DNA of 64,000 nt from Shewanella sp. SR44-3 (GTDB lineage Bacteria; Pseudomonadota; Gammaproteobacteria; Enterobacterales; Shewanellaceae): assembly GCF_014163735.1 (NCBI RefSeq), contig NZ_JACJDV010000008.1, positions 62,001-126,000 of the forward strand, in the 5' to 3' direction. Positions 28,424 through 37,907 of the stretch are shown piece after piece (position 1 is the stretch's first letter; the number at the start of each line of letters is the position of its first letter). The position numbers and the translations under genes were made by a program. The notes under the pieces were generated by a model. The model ran no database searches. It was given only the letters and a program-made list of their open reading frames with translations, and was not told the DNA's origin.

Positions 28424-29899
28424 ATGAGTAAGACGTTGAGCTTATTGGCGCTGTCGATTACCAGTGTGTTAGTTGCGCCGCAAGCATTAGCCGTGAGCAG
28501 TGAAGATTTAGCTAAGGCGATTGCTAAGCAAGAAGCTGAGTTAGTCACGCTTAAATTACAGTTAAAAGAACTTGCCCAGCAACAAGCGAGCCAGCTCGCT
28601 GAAAATAAAGCGCAAAAACAAGCACTGGTTAAAGCGCAGCAGCAATTAGCTAAGCAAGACGTTACCCAAAAACAGCTTGTTGAGCATGCTAGTGTCACTC
28701 AAAGCGCTCAACCCAAGACAAATCTTTATTCCAGCAAGAGCGTGAATGCCCTAAGCCGTTTCTCGTTTAAATCTTATGGCAGCGCCATTTTTACTAATGA
28801 TGAGTATTTTGACAATGTGCAAGATACCAGCCCTGAGCGCCGTAGCCGTTTTGATTTAGAGCGTATCGTCACCGAGTTTGGTTACCAGTTTAATGATGAT
28901 TGGAGCATGGAAGTCGAAATCGAATATGAGCATGGTGGCACGGGGGCATCCCTTGAATATGATGGTTTCGATGAGTTTGGTGAGTTTGAAACAGAAATCG
29001 AAGCGGGCGGTGAAGTCGTGGTTGAAAAAGCCGAACTGCGTTATCGGCCCAGTAAAGCTTTCGGGATTAAGTTCGGTAACATTCATTTGCCTATCGGGCT
29101 TTCAAGCACATTACATAAACCTAATCAGTATTTAACCGTACAGCGTCACAAGAGTGAAGCGGCCATGCTGCCTGCGGTTTGGAATGAAAATGGTATTGGT
29201 GTGTACGGTGAAGTTGCCGATTTCCATTATCAAGCTCAAATTGTCAGCGGGTTAAATTCTGAGTTTTTCCGCACCTATGATTGGGCGGCATCTGGCCATC
29301 AAACTCGTTTTGAGCATGTTAATGGTGATGATTTAGCCTTTGCAGGTCGTATCGATTACGGCAATTTCAAGACCGGCAGTGCCGTTGGTGTGGGCTATTA
29401 CTATGGCAATACCTCGGGTAACCGCAACAAAACCAACAAGCTTAATGTTGATGGCACTATCAGTATCGTATCTGTGGCTGGGGCACTGGTTGAAGGGCCG
29501 TGGATCTTACGTGGTCAGTACCTCTACGGCACTTTATCTGACAGCGATGCGATTACTCAAGCCAATAAAACCACTCCGGGTTTACGTCCCGGCAACTTTG
29601 CACAATTGGGCTCAAAATCACAAGCTTTCTTTGTTGAAGCTGGGGTGAAGCTTGATAGCTGGTTCGATTTACCCATCACAGTGTTTGCCAACATAGATTA
29701 TTCCAACCCCTTGATGGAAGTGGAGTCTGGCATTGCGACTAAGCGTTTTGAAAATACTTGGACCAGTGTCGGCATTAACTACTTCCCTATTCCTGAAGTG
29801 GTGATCAAAGCCGAAGGCGGCTTGCATCAAGTGGCCGTGGCTGCAATCCCTGACACTAATTTCTTCGCCTTAGGCGTGGGCTACCAGTTCTCGCTTTAG
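28424..29899 (+). CDS. Outer-membrane porin, phosphate-selective-porin (OprO/OprP)-like
   Basis: 491 residues. Signal peptide (1-23), then a Gln/Ala/Lys-rich coiled coil (about 27-85) that probably spans the periplasm, then a beta-barrel with strands ending in an aromatic C-terminus (GVGYQFSL), as required for outer-membrane insertion. The barrel has an acidic stretch near residues 165-195. This domain order fits the OprO/OprP type, but a phosphate substrate is not implied. The ATG at 28424 has GGAG six bases upstream. It precedes an imelysin and a di-heme oxidoreductase gene in the same direction (75-base gap), an arrangement known in other iron-regulated loci. Confidence 0.8.
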   Translation: MSKTLSLLALSITSVLVAPQALAVSSEDLAKAIAKQEAELVTLKLQLKELAQQQASQLAENKAQKQALVKAQQQLAKQDVTQKQLVEHASVTQSAQPKTNLYSSKSVNALSRFSFKSYGSAIFTNDEYFDNVQDTSPERRSRFDLERIVTEFGYQFNDDWSMEVEIEYEHGGTGASLEYDGFDEFGEFETEIEAGGEVVVEKAELRYRPSKAFGIKFGNIHLPIGLSSTLHKPNQYLTVQRHKSEAAMLPAVWNENGIGVYGEVADFHYQAQIVSGLNSEFFRTYDWAASGHQTRFEHVNGDDLAFAGRIDYGNFKTGSAVGVGYYYGNTSGNRNKTNKLNVDGTISIVSVAGALVEGPWILRGQYLYGTLSDSDAITQANKTTPGLRPGNFAQLGSKSQAFFVEAGVKLDSWFDLPITVFANIDYSNPLMEVESGIATKRFENTWTSVGINYFPIPEVVIKAEGGLHQVAVAAIPDTNFFALGVGYQFSL

Positions 29900-29974
29900 T
29901 GAGTTCTGGCTTTAGTTCTTGTTTTAGTTCTATCGACCTTGTTAGCAAATTTTATCGAAAAAATGGAGTTTTAC

Positions 29975-31144
29975 ATGAAATCTTTTACCCACTCAGCTCT
30001 CGCAATTGCCTTGATCTCAGTCCTAGGGGCTTGTGGTGGTTCAGGTTCAAGTGAACCAGTAGCCCCAACCACGCCGACAACCCCAGATACGGGTTTTAGC
30101 TTTGCCGCTACAGCCATGATTACCAATCTGACTCAAGACGTCATAGTGACAGGTTACGCGGACTTAGCAGCCAAAGGCAGCGAGCTGGTATTGGCGACGC
30201 AAAAGCTAATCAACTCCACCAATCAAGCAGACTTAGTCGCCGCTCAAGATGCGTGGAAAGCGGCTCGTCAGCCATGGGAGCAAGGTGAATCACACATTTT
30301 TGGTCCAGTTGACTCGTTAAGTATCGATCCCCACCTAGATAGCTGGCCGCTAAATACCACAGATTTAAACGTTCAGTTAACCACGGCTGCAGGCTTTGAT
30401 GCTGAAACCATAAAGTCTTGGAATGATGATGTGCAAGGCTTCCACACCATGGAGTATTTATTGTTTGGTGATGGTATTAGCGACAACACTAAAGACATTA
30501 GCGAGCTTACAGTGAAAGAGCGCGAGTATTTAATCGCCTTAGCTCAAGTGTTTCATGACCATGCTAAGACCTTGGACGATGCTTGGCAGGTAAATCACAA
30601 GCCAGACGATGCCAATGCCAAGCCATATGCTGAGCTATTAAGTCAACCCGGTGTTGCTGGTAATACTGTGTATTCATCTGAACTTGCAGTTATCGAAGAG
30701 CTTATCAACGGCATGATAGGCATAGTCGATGAAGTGGGGAACGGTAAAATCTCCGATCCTTTCGGTGATTCAATCACAAATGCAGATACCTCAAAAGTGG
30801 AGTCACAATATTCTTGGAATTCGTTGACCGATTTTGCCAACAATATCCAAGGGGTGCGCAATGTGTACCAAGGTGAGTTTACCGGTAATGCCGATAAACA
30901 GGGCCTTAAAGACTTTGTGAATGCCGCTGATGCCAATCTTGCTGTGCGGGTGGCCAGTGAAATTGATGATGCCATCATTAAAATTCAGGCGATTTCTGGC
31001 AGTAATAACATGCCGTTTCGCCAAGCCATTAAAGATGCCAATGGCCGAGTGCGCATTCAAACGGCCATAGATGCGCTCACTAAGCTGAAGGCAAGTTTAG
31101 AGTCTGATGTTATTCCACTCTTGTCTAAGTGGAAACCTGCTTAA
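29975..31144 (+). CDS. Imelysin family lipoprotein (peptidase M75-like)
   Basis: 389 residues. A lipoprotein signal ends in SVLGACGG (Cys about residue 20), then a Pro/Thr-rich linker, then a helical imelysin domain. The family signature GxHxxE appears as GFHTMEYLLFG at about 155-165. Imelysins are envelope proteins tied to iron uptake, although no protease activity is certain. The ATG at 29975 follows GGAG by seven bases. Placed between the porin and the di-heme oxidoreductase genes, in the usual order for such loci; a second imelysin and the DUF1513 gene often found with them are absent here. Confidence 0.92.
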   Translation: MKSFTHSALAIALISVLGACGGSGSSEPVAPTTPTTPDTGFSFAATAMITNLTQDVIVTGYADLAAKGSELVLATQKLINSTNQADLVAAQDAWKAARQPWEQGESHIFGPVDSLSIDPHLDSWPLNTTDLNVQLTTAAGFDAETIKSWNDDVQGFHTMEYLLFGDGISDNTKDISELTVKEREYLIALAQVFHDHAKTLDDAWQVNHKPDDANAKPYAELLSQPGVAGNTVYSSELAVIEELINGMIGIVDEVGNGKISDPFGDSITNADTSKVESQYSWNSLTDFANNIQGVRNVYQGEFTGNADKQGLKDFVNAADANLAVRVASEIDDAIIKIQAISGSNNMPFRQAIKDANGRVRIQTAIDALTKLKASLESDVIPLLSKWKPA

Positions 31145-31265
31145 GGGCATTAAAACCATTCGGCTTAGGGGATTGGAACCCCTAAGCTGGGTGTTATCTA
31201 CCGTTCAATGTCAGATTGATGAGCCTGAAGGCTGACAATATTGTGCGCAATCGTGTGAGTAAAGT

Positions 31266-32912
31266 ATGAAAAAACAACAAATTAATAATAAATCATCTTT
31301 GATTGCCTTAGCCTTAATGCTAACGACGAGTTTAGCGGGTTGTGGCGGCTCAGGGGATCCTATCGATGATACTCCAACCACGCCTGAGCCCCCTGCTATA
31401 AGCTACCCAAGTTACACTGATGTGACCGCAAGCGGCGGCGCGACCACCACTTTTGAGGCCGGCAATTCAGGCCACGGCTTTTCAACCCCGGCGCCAAACT
31501 TAGCCGCCGCTGAACTGGCTCAGCACCTTGAGGGTGATGCAAACTTTGAGGTGTCTTTTACCACAGCGCCGAATGCTGCCCATCCTGAGCTTGATGGTTT
31601 GGGACCGGTATTTAATAACGCCGATTGTAATTCATGTCATCAGCGCGATGGCCGTAATTCAACGCCATCGGTTGGTGTTGATAAAACGCGGCTGAAATTG
31701 GGCACAGAGGCGGGGATTTTCTTGCGGATAAGCAAAGCGCCTAATCAAGCTTGTACCCAAGGAAGCGCTGAAAATAACTACTGCGCCCCCATTCCTGTGC
31801 CAGATTTTGGTGGACAACTGTTTCACCGCGGGGTGCTAAAAGCCCGCGCCGATTGGCAAGACCATAATTTTGGTGGGCAGGCCGATGTGTATTTATCCTA
31901 TGAGCGCAGCACAGTGACCTATGCTGATGGCAGCCAAGTAACATTAAAGAAACCGATTTTTGAGGTTGAAAACCCCTATGATGCCCCAGGAGAAACCAAG
32001 CAGAGTAGCAATGTCACTTCTAACTTATTGCAAGATGACGTGCTCATGGGCTGGCGTAACGGTATGCCTGTGTTTGGCTTAGGTTTATTGGAAGCCATCC
32101 CAGAGGCGGCGATTTTAGCGCTGGTGGATGAACAAGACAGCAATAATGATGGCATAAGCGGCAAAGCCAACTGGGTGTTTGATGTGATTAAAGCCAATGC
32201 GGGCGAGTCAAATCCTGTGTCTTTAGGGCGCTTTGGCTGGAAAGCCAATACCCCAAGCGTGCGAGTGCAATCTTTAGGTGCCCTTCGCGGCGACATAGGC
32301 ATAACTAACCCACTGTTTCCAGAAGAAAGCATTGCAGGCACCAGTTTGCATGACTCTTATTTAACTCGCACAGGCTTTGTGGATACAGGTGTTGATGTGA
32401 ATGGCGCTCCAGAGGCTAGTGCAAAGTTTAGCGATGACGTGGTGTTTTATGCGGAAACCTTAGCCGTCCCAGCAAGACGTAATGTCAGTAATACTGAGGT
32501 TCGAGAAGGGGCTAGGTTATTCACTGAACTTAATTGCACCGCTTGTCACACGCCTTCCTTTGTGACTAAAACCCATGGTGATATTGGTGGTCAACCTATG
32601 ATAGCGGCCCTTAAAGGCCAAACCATTTACCCCTTTAGCGACATGTTACTCCATGATATGGGGGATGGACTTAGCGACGGTCGTCCAGACTTTTTAGCCA
32701 ATGGTAATGAATGGCGGACAAGGCCGCTGTGGGGGATAGGGCTGACTCAGACAGTGAATCCTCAAGCAGGCTTTTTACATGATGGCCGCGCGGCGACCTT
32801 AGAAGAAGCGATACTCTGGCATGGCGGCGAAGCCTTAGCGAGTCAACAAGCCTTTATGGGGCTAGATAAAGCTAAGCGCAATCAGCTAGTGGCTTTCTTG
32901 ATGTCGTTATAA
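31266..32912 (+). CDS. Di-heme oxidoreductase-like c-type cytochrome lipoprotein (DUF1111)
   Basis: 548 residues. The lipoprotein signal ends in TSLAGCGG (Cys about 26). Two haem c attachment motifs are visible: CNSCH at about 121-125 and CTACH at about 424-428. The family, once called thiol oxidoreductase, is a relative of bacterial di-haem peroxidases and travels with imelysin. It should sit in the periplasm or on the outer membrane and pass electrons; the substrate is unknown. It follows the imelysin gene by 121 bases. A 9-bp repeat array and a terminator come after it. Confidence 0.92.
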   Translation: MKKQQINNKSSLIALALMLTTSLAGCGGSGDPIDDTPTTPEPPAISYPSYTDVTASGGATTTFEAGNSGHGFSTPAPNLAAAELAQHLEGDANFEVSFTTAPNAAHPELDGLGPVFNNADCNSCHQRDGRNSTPSVGVDKTRLKLGTEAGIFLRISKAPNQACTQGSAENNYCAPIPVPDFGGQLFHRGVLKARADWQDHNFGGQADVYLSYERSTVTYADGSQVTLKKPIFEVENPYDAPGETKQSSNVTSNLLQDDVLMGWRNGMPVFGLGLLEAIPEAAILALVDEQDSNNDGISGKANWVFDVIKANAGESNPVSLGRFGWKANTPSVRVQSLGALRGDIGITNPLFPEESIAGTSLHDSYLTRTGFVDTGVDVNGAPEASAKFSDDVVFYAETLAVPARRNVSNTEVREGARLFTELNCTACHTPSFVTKTHGDIGGQPMIAALKGQTIYPFSDMLLHDMGDGLSDGRPDFLANGNEWRTRPLWGIGLTQTVNPQAGFLHDGRAATLEEAILWHGGEALASQQAFMGLDKAKRNQLVAFLMSL

Positions 32913-32932
32913 CAATAGCCATAGCAGGCTCA

Positions 32933-32981
32933 GTTACCTAAGTTACTTAAGCAACTTAAGTAACTTAGGTAACTTAATGTA
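32933..32981. repeat. Degenerate 9-bp tandem repeat forming a 19-bp hairpin
   Basis: About five copies of a 9-base unit close to ACTTAAGTA run from 32936. ACTTAAGT is itself a perfect 8-bp palindrome, so the array folds as a perfect 19-bp inverted repeat (32933-32951 with 32955-32973) with a three-base loop. It has no T run and lies just before the true terminator; its role, if any, is unknown. Confidence 0.85.
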
Positions 32982-32983
32982 AT

Positions 32984-33015
32984 AAAAACGCCAAACCCTC
33001 AGGTTTGGCGTTTTT
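32984..33015. terminator. Bidirectional intrinsic terminator
   Basis: A perfect 14-bp stem, AAAAACGCCAAACC paired with GGTTTGGCGTTTTT, with loop CTCA. It ends the di-heme oxidoreductase transcript and, on the minus strand, the J-domain gene. Confidence 0.95.
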
Positions 33016-33058
33016 ATTTGCAGATGTTTCAGCGGGCTAACTTATTATAAGGGCTAAG

Positions 33059-33703
33059 TTATGCACTTTCTCGTAATGTTTGCCAAGCTTCACAGATTTC
33101 TCTAAAGCGCGCCGCATCACCGTCAGGTCTGTCTGGGTGCCATTTTAGTGCCAGTTTACGCCATTGTTTGCGTATGTCTCTATCGGTCGCGGTGTTATCA
33201 AGTTCAAATACTATCAGGGCTGAGGTCTTGTGCATCAAGTTAATATTAAGACCGATATATTGCTGGTAGCTGGACCAGAAGGACTCCAACATCTGCCGTA
33301 CTACATTGACGCTAGCATCGTAGTTTTGCCAATCGAGATAATATTCTCGTAAGTTATTGTCTGCGACTAATTGTTGATTAATATCAGTGGGGATGATCCT
33401 AAATATTTGAATATCCATGGCCCTGACTTGCAGCCACTGATTGGGCAGAAGAATTTCTTGTAACTCATACAAGGCATTCATCAATAAAAAGTTACGTTTG
33501 AATAAGTCTTTTTCGGGGGAAGGATCAAGATCATGCATCAAGCCTTTTTCTTGCAGTGCCGTGGCAAGATGGTGCACTTTCCAGCTTTGATTGGACGCTT
33601 GCAATAGGCTTAATAGCGGCCAAATAAGGGGGTTTTCGCCTTTGGTTGCCGTGAGTTCGGTTTGGGGGGCTTGGGCCATGAGTGCTGATTTTTCAACAAG
33701 CAT
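33059..33703 (-). CDS. DNAJ-related protein with C-terminal J domain
   Basis: 214 residues. The last ~50 residues form a J domain with the HPD motif in LKWHPDRPDGD (about 187-189), which stimulates the ATPase of a DnaK-type chaperone. The N-terminal ~150 residues match the DNAJ_related architecture of gammaproteobacteria. Because the J domain is C-terminal and Gly/Phe and zinc regions are missing, it is not DnaJ itself. The ATG has an AAGGAT ribosome site. Client and DnaK partner are unknown. Confidence 0.88.
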   Translation of the reverse strand: MLVEKSALMAQAPQTELTATKGENPLIWPLLSLLQASNQSWKVHHLATALQEKGLMHDLDPSPEKDLFKRNFLLMNALYELQEILLPNQWLQVRAMDIQIFRIIPTDINQQLVADNNLREYYLDWQNYDASVNVVRQMLESFWSSYQQYIGLNINLMHKTSALIVFELDNTATDRDIRKQWRKLALKWHPDRPDGDAARFREICEAWQTLRESA

Positions 33704-33876
33704 AATGTCATCCTTAATTGGCGATAAAAACCACTATGCCACAGCCTAAGTGGGAGTCAAAGTAGATTTTTACAGCTGTGTTTTTATCTTTTTTGTGTTG
33801 TAGGGCAAATTTACAGCAGGCAAGCTATGGCAAATTGGTATAAAATTCGCCGCAATAAAAATAAGGGGCCCTTTCC

Positions 33877-34443
33877 ATGACAGATAAGCATTATATCGGC
33901 GCACAACAGTTACTCGAAGATTCTTTTAGATTAGCAGCACAGGTCTACGACAGTGGTTTTAGGCCACAGTTTATCGTAGGTATTTGGCGTGGCGGCGCAC
34001 CTATTGGTATTGCGGTGCAGGAATATTTTGATTTCAAAAAAGTGGAAACTGACCACATTGCAGTGCGAACTTCATCCTATTACGGCATAGGCACAGACAA
34101 GCAAGACAAGAACATTAAAGTCCATGGTCTGCATTATATTATTGAAAATGCCAATGCCAGTGACGGCCTATTGATTGTCGATGATGTGTTTGATTCGGGC
34201 CGCAGTATTCATGCGCTTATTGGTAAATTACAGAAGTTTATGCGTTTAAATACTCCAACAGATATCCGGATTGCTTGCCCTTATTACAAGCCTAAAAACA
34301 CCGCGGTGCCGTTAAAGCCAGATTATTTTATTCATGAATCTGAAGAGTGGTTGGTGTTTCCCCATGAAGTCTCAGGCCTTGATCCAAAAGAGATTGCTGA
34401 AGGCAAAGGCGACTTTAAAAATATTCAACACTTATTCATTTAA
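33877..34443 (+). CDS. Phosphoribosyltransferase family protein (hypoxanthine-type)
   Basis: 188 residues. The PRPP-binding signature LLIVDDVFDSGRS is at about 102-114, preceded by the PPi loop IWRGGAP (about 36-42). The residues and size fit a purine phosphoribosyltransferase in the family of hypoxanthine-guanine enzymes, though exact base specificity is not certain. Cytoplasmic. Preceded by AAGGGG. A terminator follows at 34492. Confidence 0.85.
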   Translation: MTDKHYIGAQQLLEDSFRLAAQVYDSGFRPQFIVGIWRGGAPIGIAVQEYFDFKKVETDHIAVRTSSYYGIGTDKQDKNIKVHGLHYIIENANASDGLLIVDDVFDSGRSIHALIGKLQKFMRLNTPTDIRIACPYYKPKNTAVPLKPDYFIHESEEWLVFPHEVSGLDPKEIAEGKGDFKNIQHLFI

Positions 34444-34491
34444 GCTTGTGCTGAATTGCTAAAGTTTTGCTAAAATCTGGATTCTAAACCG

Positions 34492-34520
34492 TGCGCCGAC
34501 ATCAGTGTTGGCGCATTTTT
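34492..34520 (+). terminator. Intrinsic terminator after the phosphoribosyltransferase gene
   Basis: A 10-bp stem with one G-T pair, TGCGCCGACA with TGTTGGCGCA, loop TCAG, and a T run at 34516-34520. Confidence 0.85.
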
Positions 34521-34540
34521 GTTTTTACTCAGCGGCAGTG

Positions 34541-36502
34541 ATGAAAAGTATGGCAGCGGTAGAAATCTTTACCCCAACGAAAATAACTCAAGCTCCAGCG
34601 GCAAAAGAGCCTCTGGTTAAGCGACAATTAGAGCTGTTAGCACCGGCTAAAAATGCTGATTATGGTATCGAAGCCATACGTCATGGCGCCGATGCGGTTT
34701 ATATTGGGGGGCCGGCGTTTGGTGCCCGCCATAACGCGGGTAACAGTGTTGATGATATTAAAAGATTGACCGCATTCGCTCATGGTTATCATGCTCAGGT
34801 CTTTGTCGCCCTCAATACCATCTTGATGGATAGCGAGATAGATAAGGCTCAAGCACTGATTTGGGACTTGTACCATGCAGGTGTCGATGCCTTGATCATT
34901 CAAGACATGGGGGTGTTGCAACTTGATTTACCCCCCATCGCTTTGCATGCCAGTACTCAGATGGATAACCGCACTCCAGAGAAAGCGGTATTTTTAGAGC
35001 AGGTGGGGTTTTCTCAGGTGGTATTAGCCCGTGAGCTTAATATTCCACAAATTGCTGATATTGCTGCCAGCACTAAGATGAAGCTTGAGTTTTTCATCCA
35101 TGGGGCGCTGTGCGTGAGTTATTCAGGTTTATGTAACCTAAGCCATGCCTATTCAAATCGCAGTGCAAACCGTGGCGAGTGCTCACAGATGTGCCGCCTA
35201 CCTTGCAATCTCACCACCCGTGATGGTGATGTGCTGGCCGAGAATCAGCATTTGTTGTCCTTAAAAGACAATAACCAAACCGATAACTTAGAAGCCTTAA
35301 TTGATGCGGGCGTAAGCTCATTTAAAATTGAAGGCCGCTTAAAAGATATCACCTACCTTAAAAACGTGACGGCTCATTATCGCCAGCAGCTCGATGCCAT
35401 AATCGCCAAGCGTGACGATCTTGAATCCATCTCCCATGGTCGTTGCGAGTTTAACTTCACCCCCGATCCCGATAAAAGCTTTAACCGCGGTAAAACCGAT
35501 TACTTTGTTAATGAACGCACTGAAGCCATCGAGCACTTTAGCTCGCCTAAATTTATCGGTGAAAAAGTAGGCCGCATTACTAAAGTGGGCAAAGACTCTG
35601 TCACTGTGGATACCAGCGAAAGCGGTAAAGATATTCAATTTAATAATGGCGATGGCTTGTGCTTTTTCGTCGAGCAGTTTGAAAAGCAAAGGTTATCCGA
35701 TGATAAATTAGCAGGCCTTAGGGTCAACCGCGCCGAAGGAAATATTCTGCATTTAACAGAAGTGCCTAAAGATTTAAAAGTGGGCGTGGTGCTGTACCGT
35801 AATTTTGATCATAAATTTGAAGCGACATTAAATAAAGAGTCTGCTAAGCGCAAAATCAGTGTTGATATGGTGTTTTTTGATACCGAGACAGGCGTTGGCC
35901 TTAGCATGAGCGATCAGCATGGTCATAGCGTAACTGTGACGCACGCGTGTCCAAAAGAGGCGGCAAACGATCAAGCCAAAGCTGCTGAAAATATTAACAA
36001 GCAGCTGGGCAAACTTGGCAGCAGTGATTTTGTGCTCAATAAAATTAACCTTAAATTAGCGCAAATGTGGTTTTTGCCTGCGTCTATGCTAAATGAGCTG
36101 CGCCGTGATGCCATTGAGGCGTTAATGACATTGCGTCTTGAGTCGTATCAGCGCCCCGAGCGTTGGCAGCATGATAAAAATGCCCGCTTCCCGCAAAAAG
36201 CATTAAGCTTCTTGTCTAATGTCGCTAATGAAAAAGCCAAGTCGTTTTATGAGCAACATGGAGTTATTCAGATTGAAGACACCTATGAAAAGAACAAGAT
36301 TTTGCACGATGCGCCTTTAATGGTGACTAAGCATTGCCTGAGATACAGTTTTAACCTTTGCCCTAAGGAAGTTGAAGGCATTAAGGCTGACCCTATGTTT
36401 TTAGATGTTGGTAAAGATAAGCTTAAGCTAGTGTTTGACTGTCAAAAATGCGAAATGATGATTGTTGGCACTAATCAGCAGGTTAAGCAAGCGAGTCAAT
36501 AA
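34541..36502 (+). CDS. rlhA: 23S rRNA C2501 hydroxylase (peptidase U32 family)
   Basis: 653 residues from the ATG at 34541, the same length as E. coli RlhA (YdcP). The U32 signature is clear: FFIHGALCVSYSGLC near 200-214 and GECSQMCRLPC near 227-237, with further Cys pairs at the C-terminus (CLRYSFNLCP and FDCQKCEMM) that bind an iron-sulfur cluster. The family hydroxylates a cytidine in the peptidyl-transferase loop of 23S rRNA, using prephenate-derived chemistry. An upstream in-frame GTG at 34505 lies inside the preceding terminator and was rejected; an ATG at 34550 is also possible. No ribosome site is strong. Confidence 0.88.
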   Translation: MKSMAAVEIFTPTKITQAPAAKEPLVKRQLELLAPAKNADYGIEAIRHGADAVYIGGPAFGARHNAGNSVDDIKRLTAFAHGYHAQVFVALNTILMDSEIDKAQALIWDLYHAGVDALIIQDMGVLQLDLPPIALHASTQMDNRTPEKAVFLEQVGFSQVVLARELNIPQIADIAASTKMKLEFFIHGALCVSYSGLCNLSHAYSNRSANRGECSQMCRLPCNLTTRDGDVLAENQHLLSLKDNNQTDNLEALIDAGVSSFKIEGRLKDITYLKNVTAHYRQQLDAIIAKRDDLESISHGRCEFNFTPDPDKSFNRGKTDYFVNERTEAIEHFSSPKFIGEKVGRITKVGKDSVTVDTSESGKDIQFNNGDGLCFFVEQFEKQRLSDDKLAGLRVNRAEGNILHLTEVPKDLKVGVVLYRNFDHKFEATLNKESAKRKISVDMVFFDTETGVGLSMSDQHGHSVTVTHACPKEAANDQAKAAENINKQLGKLGSSDFVLNKINLKLAQMWFLPASMLNELRRDAIEALMTLRLESYQRPERWQHDKNARFPQKALSFLSNVANEKAKSFYEQHGVIQIEDTYEKNKILHDAPLMVTKHCLRYSFNLCPKEVEGIKADPMFLDVGKDKLKLVFDCQKCEMMIVGTNQQVKQASQ

Positions 36503-36617
36503 TTAAATCTTAAGGCAGGCTGCGAATCGCTGCCCTTAATAATCAATTTAACGTAAACTAGCCAGAGTTTGTGTTTGAGTATGCTACTCGAACGGCTAAA
36601 TCAATAATGAGTAGAGT

Positions 36618-36941
36618 ATGAGCAAAAGTAAGAAGTATGATTTTCGTGTTAGCCAGCTAGATAATGGTTGGAAAACTGAAATTACTCGCCGCATGACGGC
36701 CACAAAAACCGTGGTATCTAAGAGCCATGATGGTTTTGCCACCGAGGCCGAGGCGACAGCGTGGGGCGAGTTGGAACTGAAAGGTTTCCTGTCTGCGCAA
36801 ATGGAGCGCAATAAGCGTAAGACTGAAAAACATTTAAAGGCTAAATCATTAGCCGCCGCCATTGCTGCAGAATCAGCAGTGGACGAAGAGTTTGAAGAAA
36901 GCGACTCTGAAGATGACCTAGACGATGAAGAATTAGGTTAA
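36618..36941 (+). CDS. DUF3622 domain protein
   Basis: 107 residues. The N-terminal ~60 residues have the DUF3622 pattern: KYDFRVSQLDNGWKTEI, TRRMTATKTVVSKS, then GFATEAEATAWGELELKGFL. The last ~25 are strongly acidic (EEFEESDSEDDLDDEE) and probably disordered. Function unknown; found in Shewanella and vibrios. The start follows a GAGTAG-like weak site. Probably cytoplasmic. Confidence 0.85.
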   Translation: MSKSKKYDFRVSQLDNGWKTEITRRMTATKTVVSKSHDGFATEAEATAWGELELKGFLSAQMERNKRKTEKHLKAKSLAAAIAAESAVDEEFEESDSEDDLDDEELG

Positions 36942-37116
36942 TCTGGAACTGAGCAGGATATTTTATTGCATCTTGCGATTAAAAATCTGCAGATGTTAGT
37001 GCAGTAATCAGAAATAGGTTGTTATTTAGCCCTTATCAGGATGGTAAGGGCTAGTTGTTTGCGATATAACCTCTTTAACTCAGCGATACCGTTCCATTTA
37101 CAAGGATGAATTTGGC

Positions 37117-37821
37117 ATGAAATGGTTTTTTCTCTCTATTAGCGTAATAGTCATCATAGGCATTGCCTATTTATCTCCTAAGAACTATGTTTTTGCCAGC
37201 CTAATGGATGGCGGTGATCAATTCTTTAATGCCAATACTGAAGTTGAGGTATTCAAAACTCAGCCTGATGGGTTATCTTCAATTGGTAGTGTCGACATTT
37301 TTACCAATAAACTGCAATTTCAGTTACCACAAGATTGGCAGCTGGCATTTAGTCGCAGTGAAAATAATATGAGCACATCTGAATTTATATCCACTAAAAG
37401 CAGCTTAAATATGTGGTCTGAAATGATTTGTGTCCAAGGTTTTAAAGGTCTGGGGCGTCATGCCAGCCCAAAAGTCTTCTTCGCTGAAATGGTTGGCTCA
37501 TATAAAGGTAATTGCCAAGGTGAATTAATTTATCAGCCATTAGGAGAGACTCAATTCGGTGATAAAAATGCATACCATGCACTATTAGGCTGCAGCAGTT
37601 TGCCTAATTTACATCAAGCAGAGCATGCTTCGTCTATGAGTCAGTTGCAAGGCGAGATGGGCTATTTCGCAGTAGTGAGCTTGGATAATGATTTAATGAT
37701 GCTGCATAAATCTATGCGCGGTGGCGCTTTTAGTAACGATAATGCTCCATTAACGGAAGATAACTATTTAGCTTTTATTGAGCATCTGCAACCGAATATT
37801 TTATCCTCGAATCATGAATAA
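37117..37821 (+). CDS. Hypothetical membrane-anchored or exported protein
   Basis: 234 residues with an N-terminal hydrophobic segment (about 3-20) that may be an uncleaved anchor or a signal peptide. Thereafter it is a soluble domain with Cys at about 108, 132 and 152 that could form disulphides. The family is not recognised. The ATG follows AAGGATG. It stands alone between the DUF3622 gene and the B12 riboswitch and has no obvious partner. Confidence 0.7.
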   Translation: MKWFFLSISVIVIIGIAYLSPKNYVFASLMDGGDQFFNANTEVEVFKTQPDGLSSIGSVDIFTNKLQFQLPQDWQLAFSRSENNMSTSEFISTKSSLNMWSEMICVQGFKGLGRHASPKVFFAEMVGSYKGNCQGELIYQPLGETQFGDKNAYHALLGCSSLPNLHQAEHASSMSQLQGEMGYFAVVSLDNDLMMLHKSMRGGAFSNDNAPLTEDNYLAFIEHLQPNILSSNHE

Positions 37822-37882
37822 TCTGGTCGTTAGCTTGTTTTTATCCCCTAAAACTTCCAGAGCAAGATATACTCCCTCCTTA

Positions 37883-37899
37883 ATTGAGTTCGACTCAAT
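37883..37899. promoter_or_regulatory. 17-bp palindrome before the cobalamin riboswitch
   Basis: ATTGAGT-TCG-ACTCAAT has seven-base arms. It lies just upstream of the riboswitch, where the promoter should be, so it could be an operator for an extra regulator of the receptor gene. The regulator is not known. Confidence 0.4.
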
Positions 37900-37907
37900 A
37901 ATTAGTC

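Noticed and set aside
28390..28698. Cys-rich 102-residue open frame opposite the porin start
   Set aside because: Antisense shadow of the coiled-coil region; low-complexity Cys/Ala/Leu composition.
34505..34540. GTG start for rlhA
   Set aside because: It falls inside the preceding terminator hairpin; ATG at 34541 gives the E. coli length.
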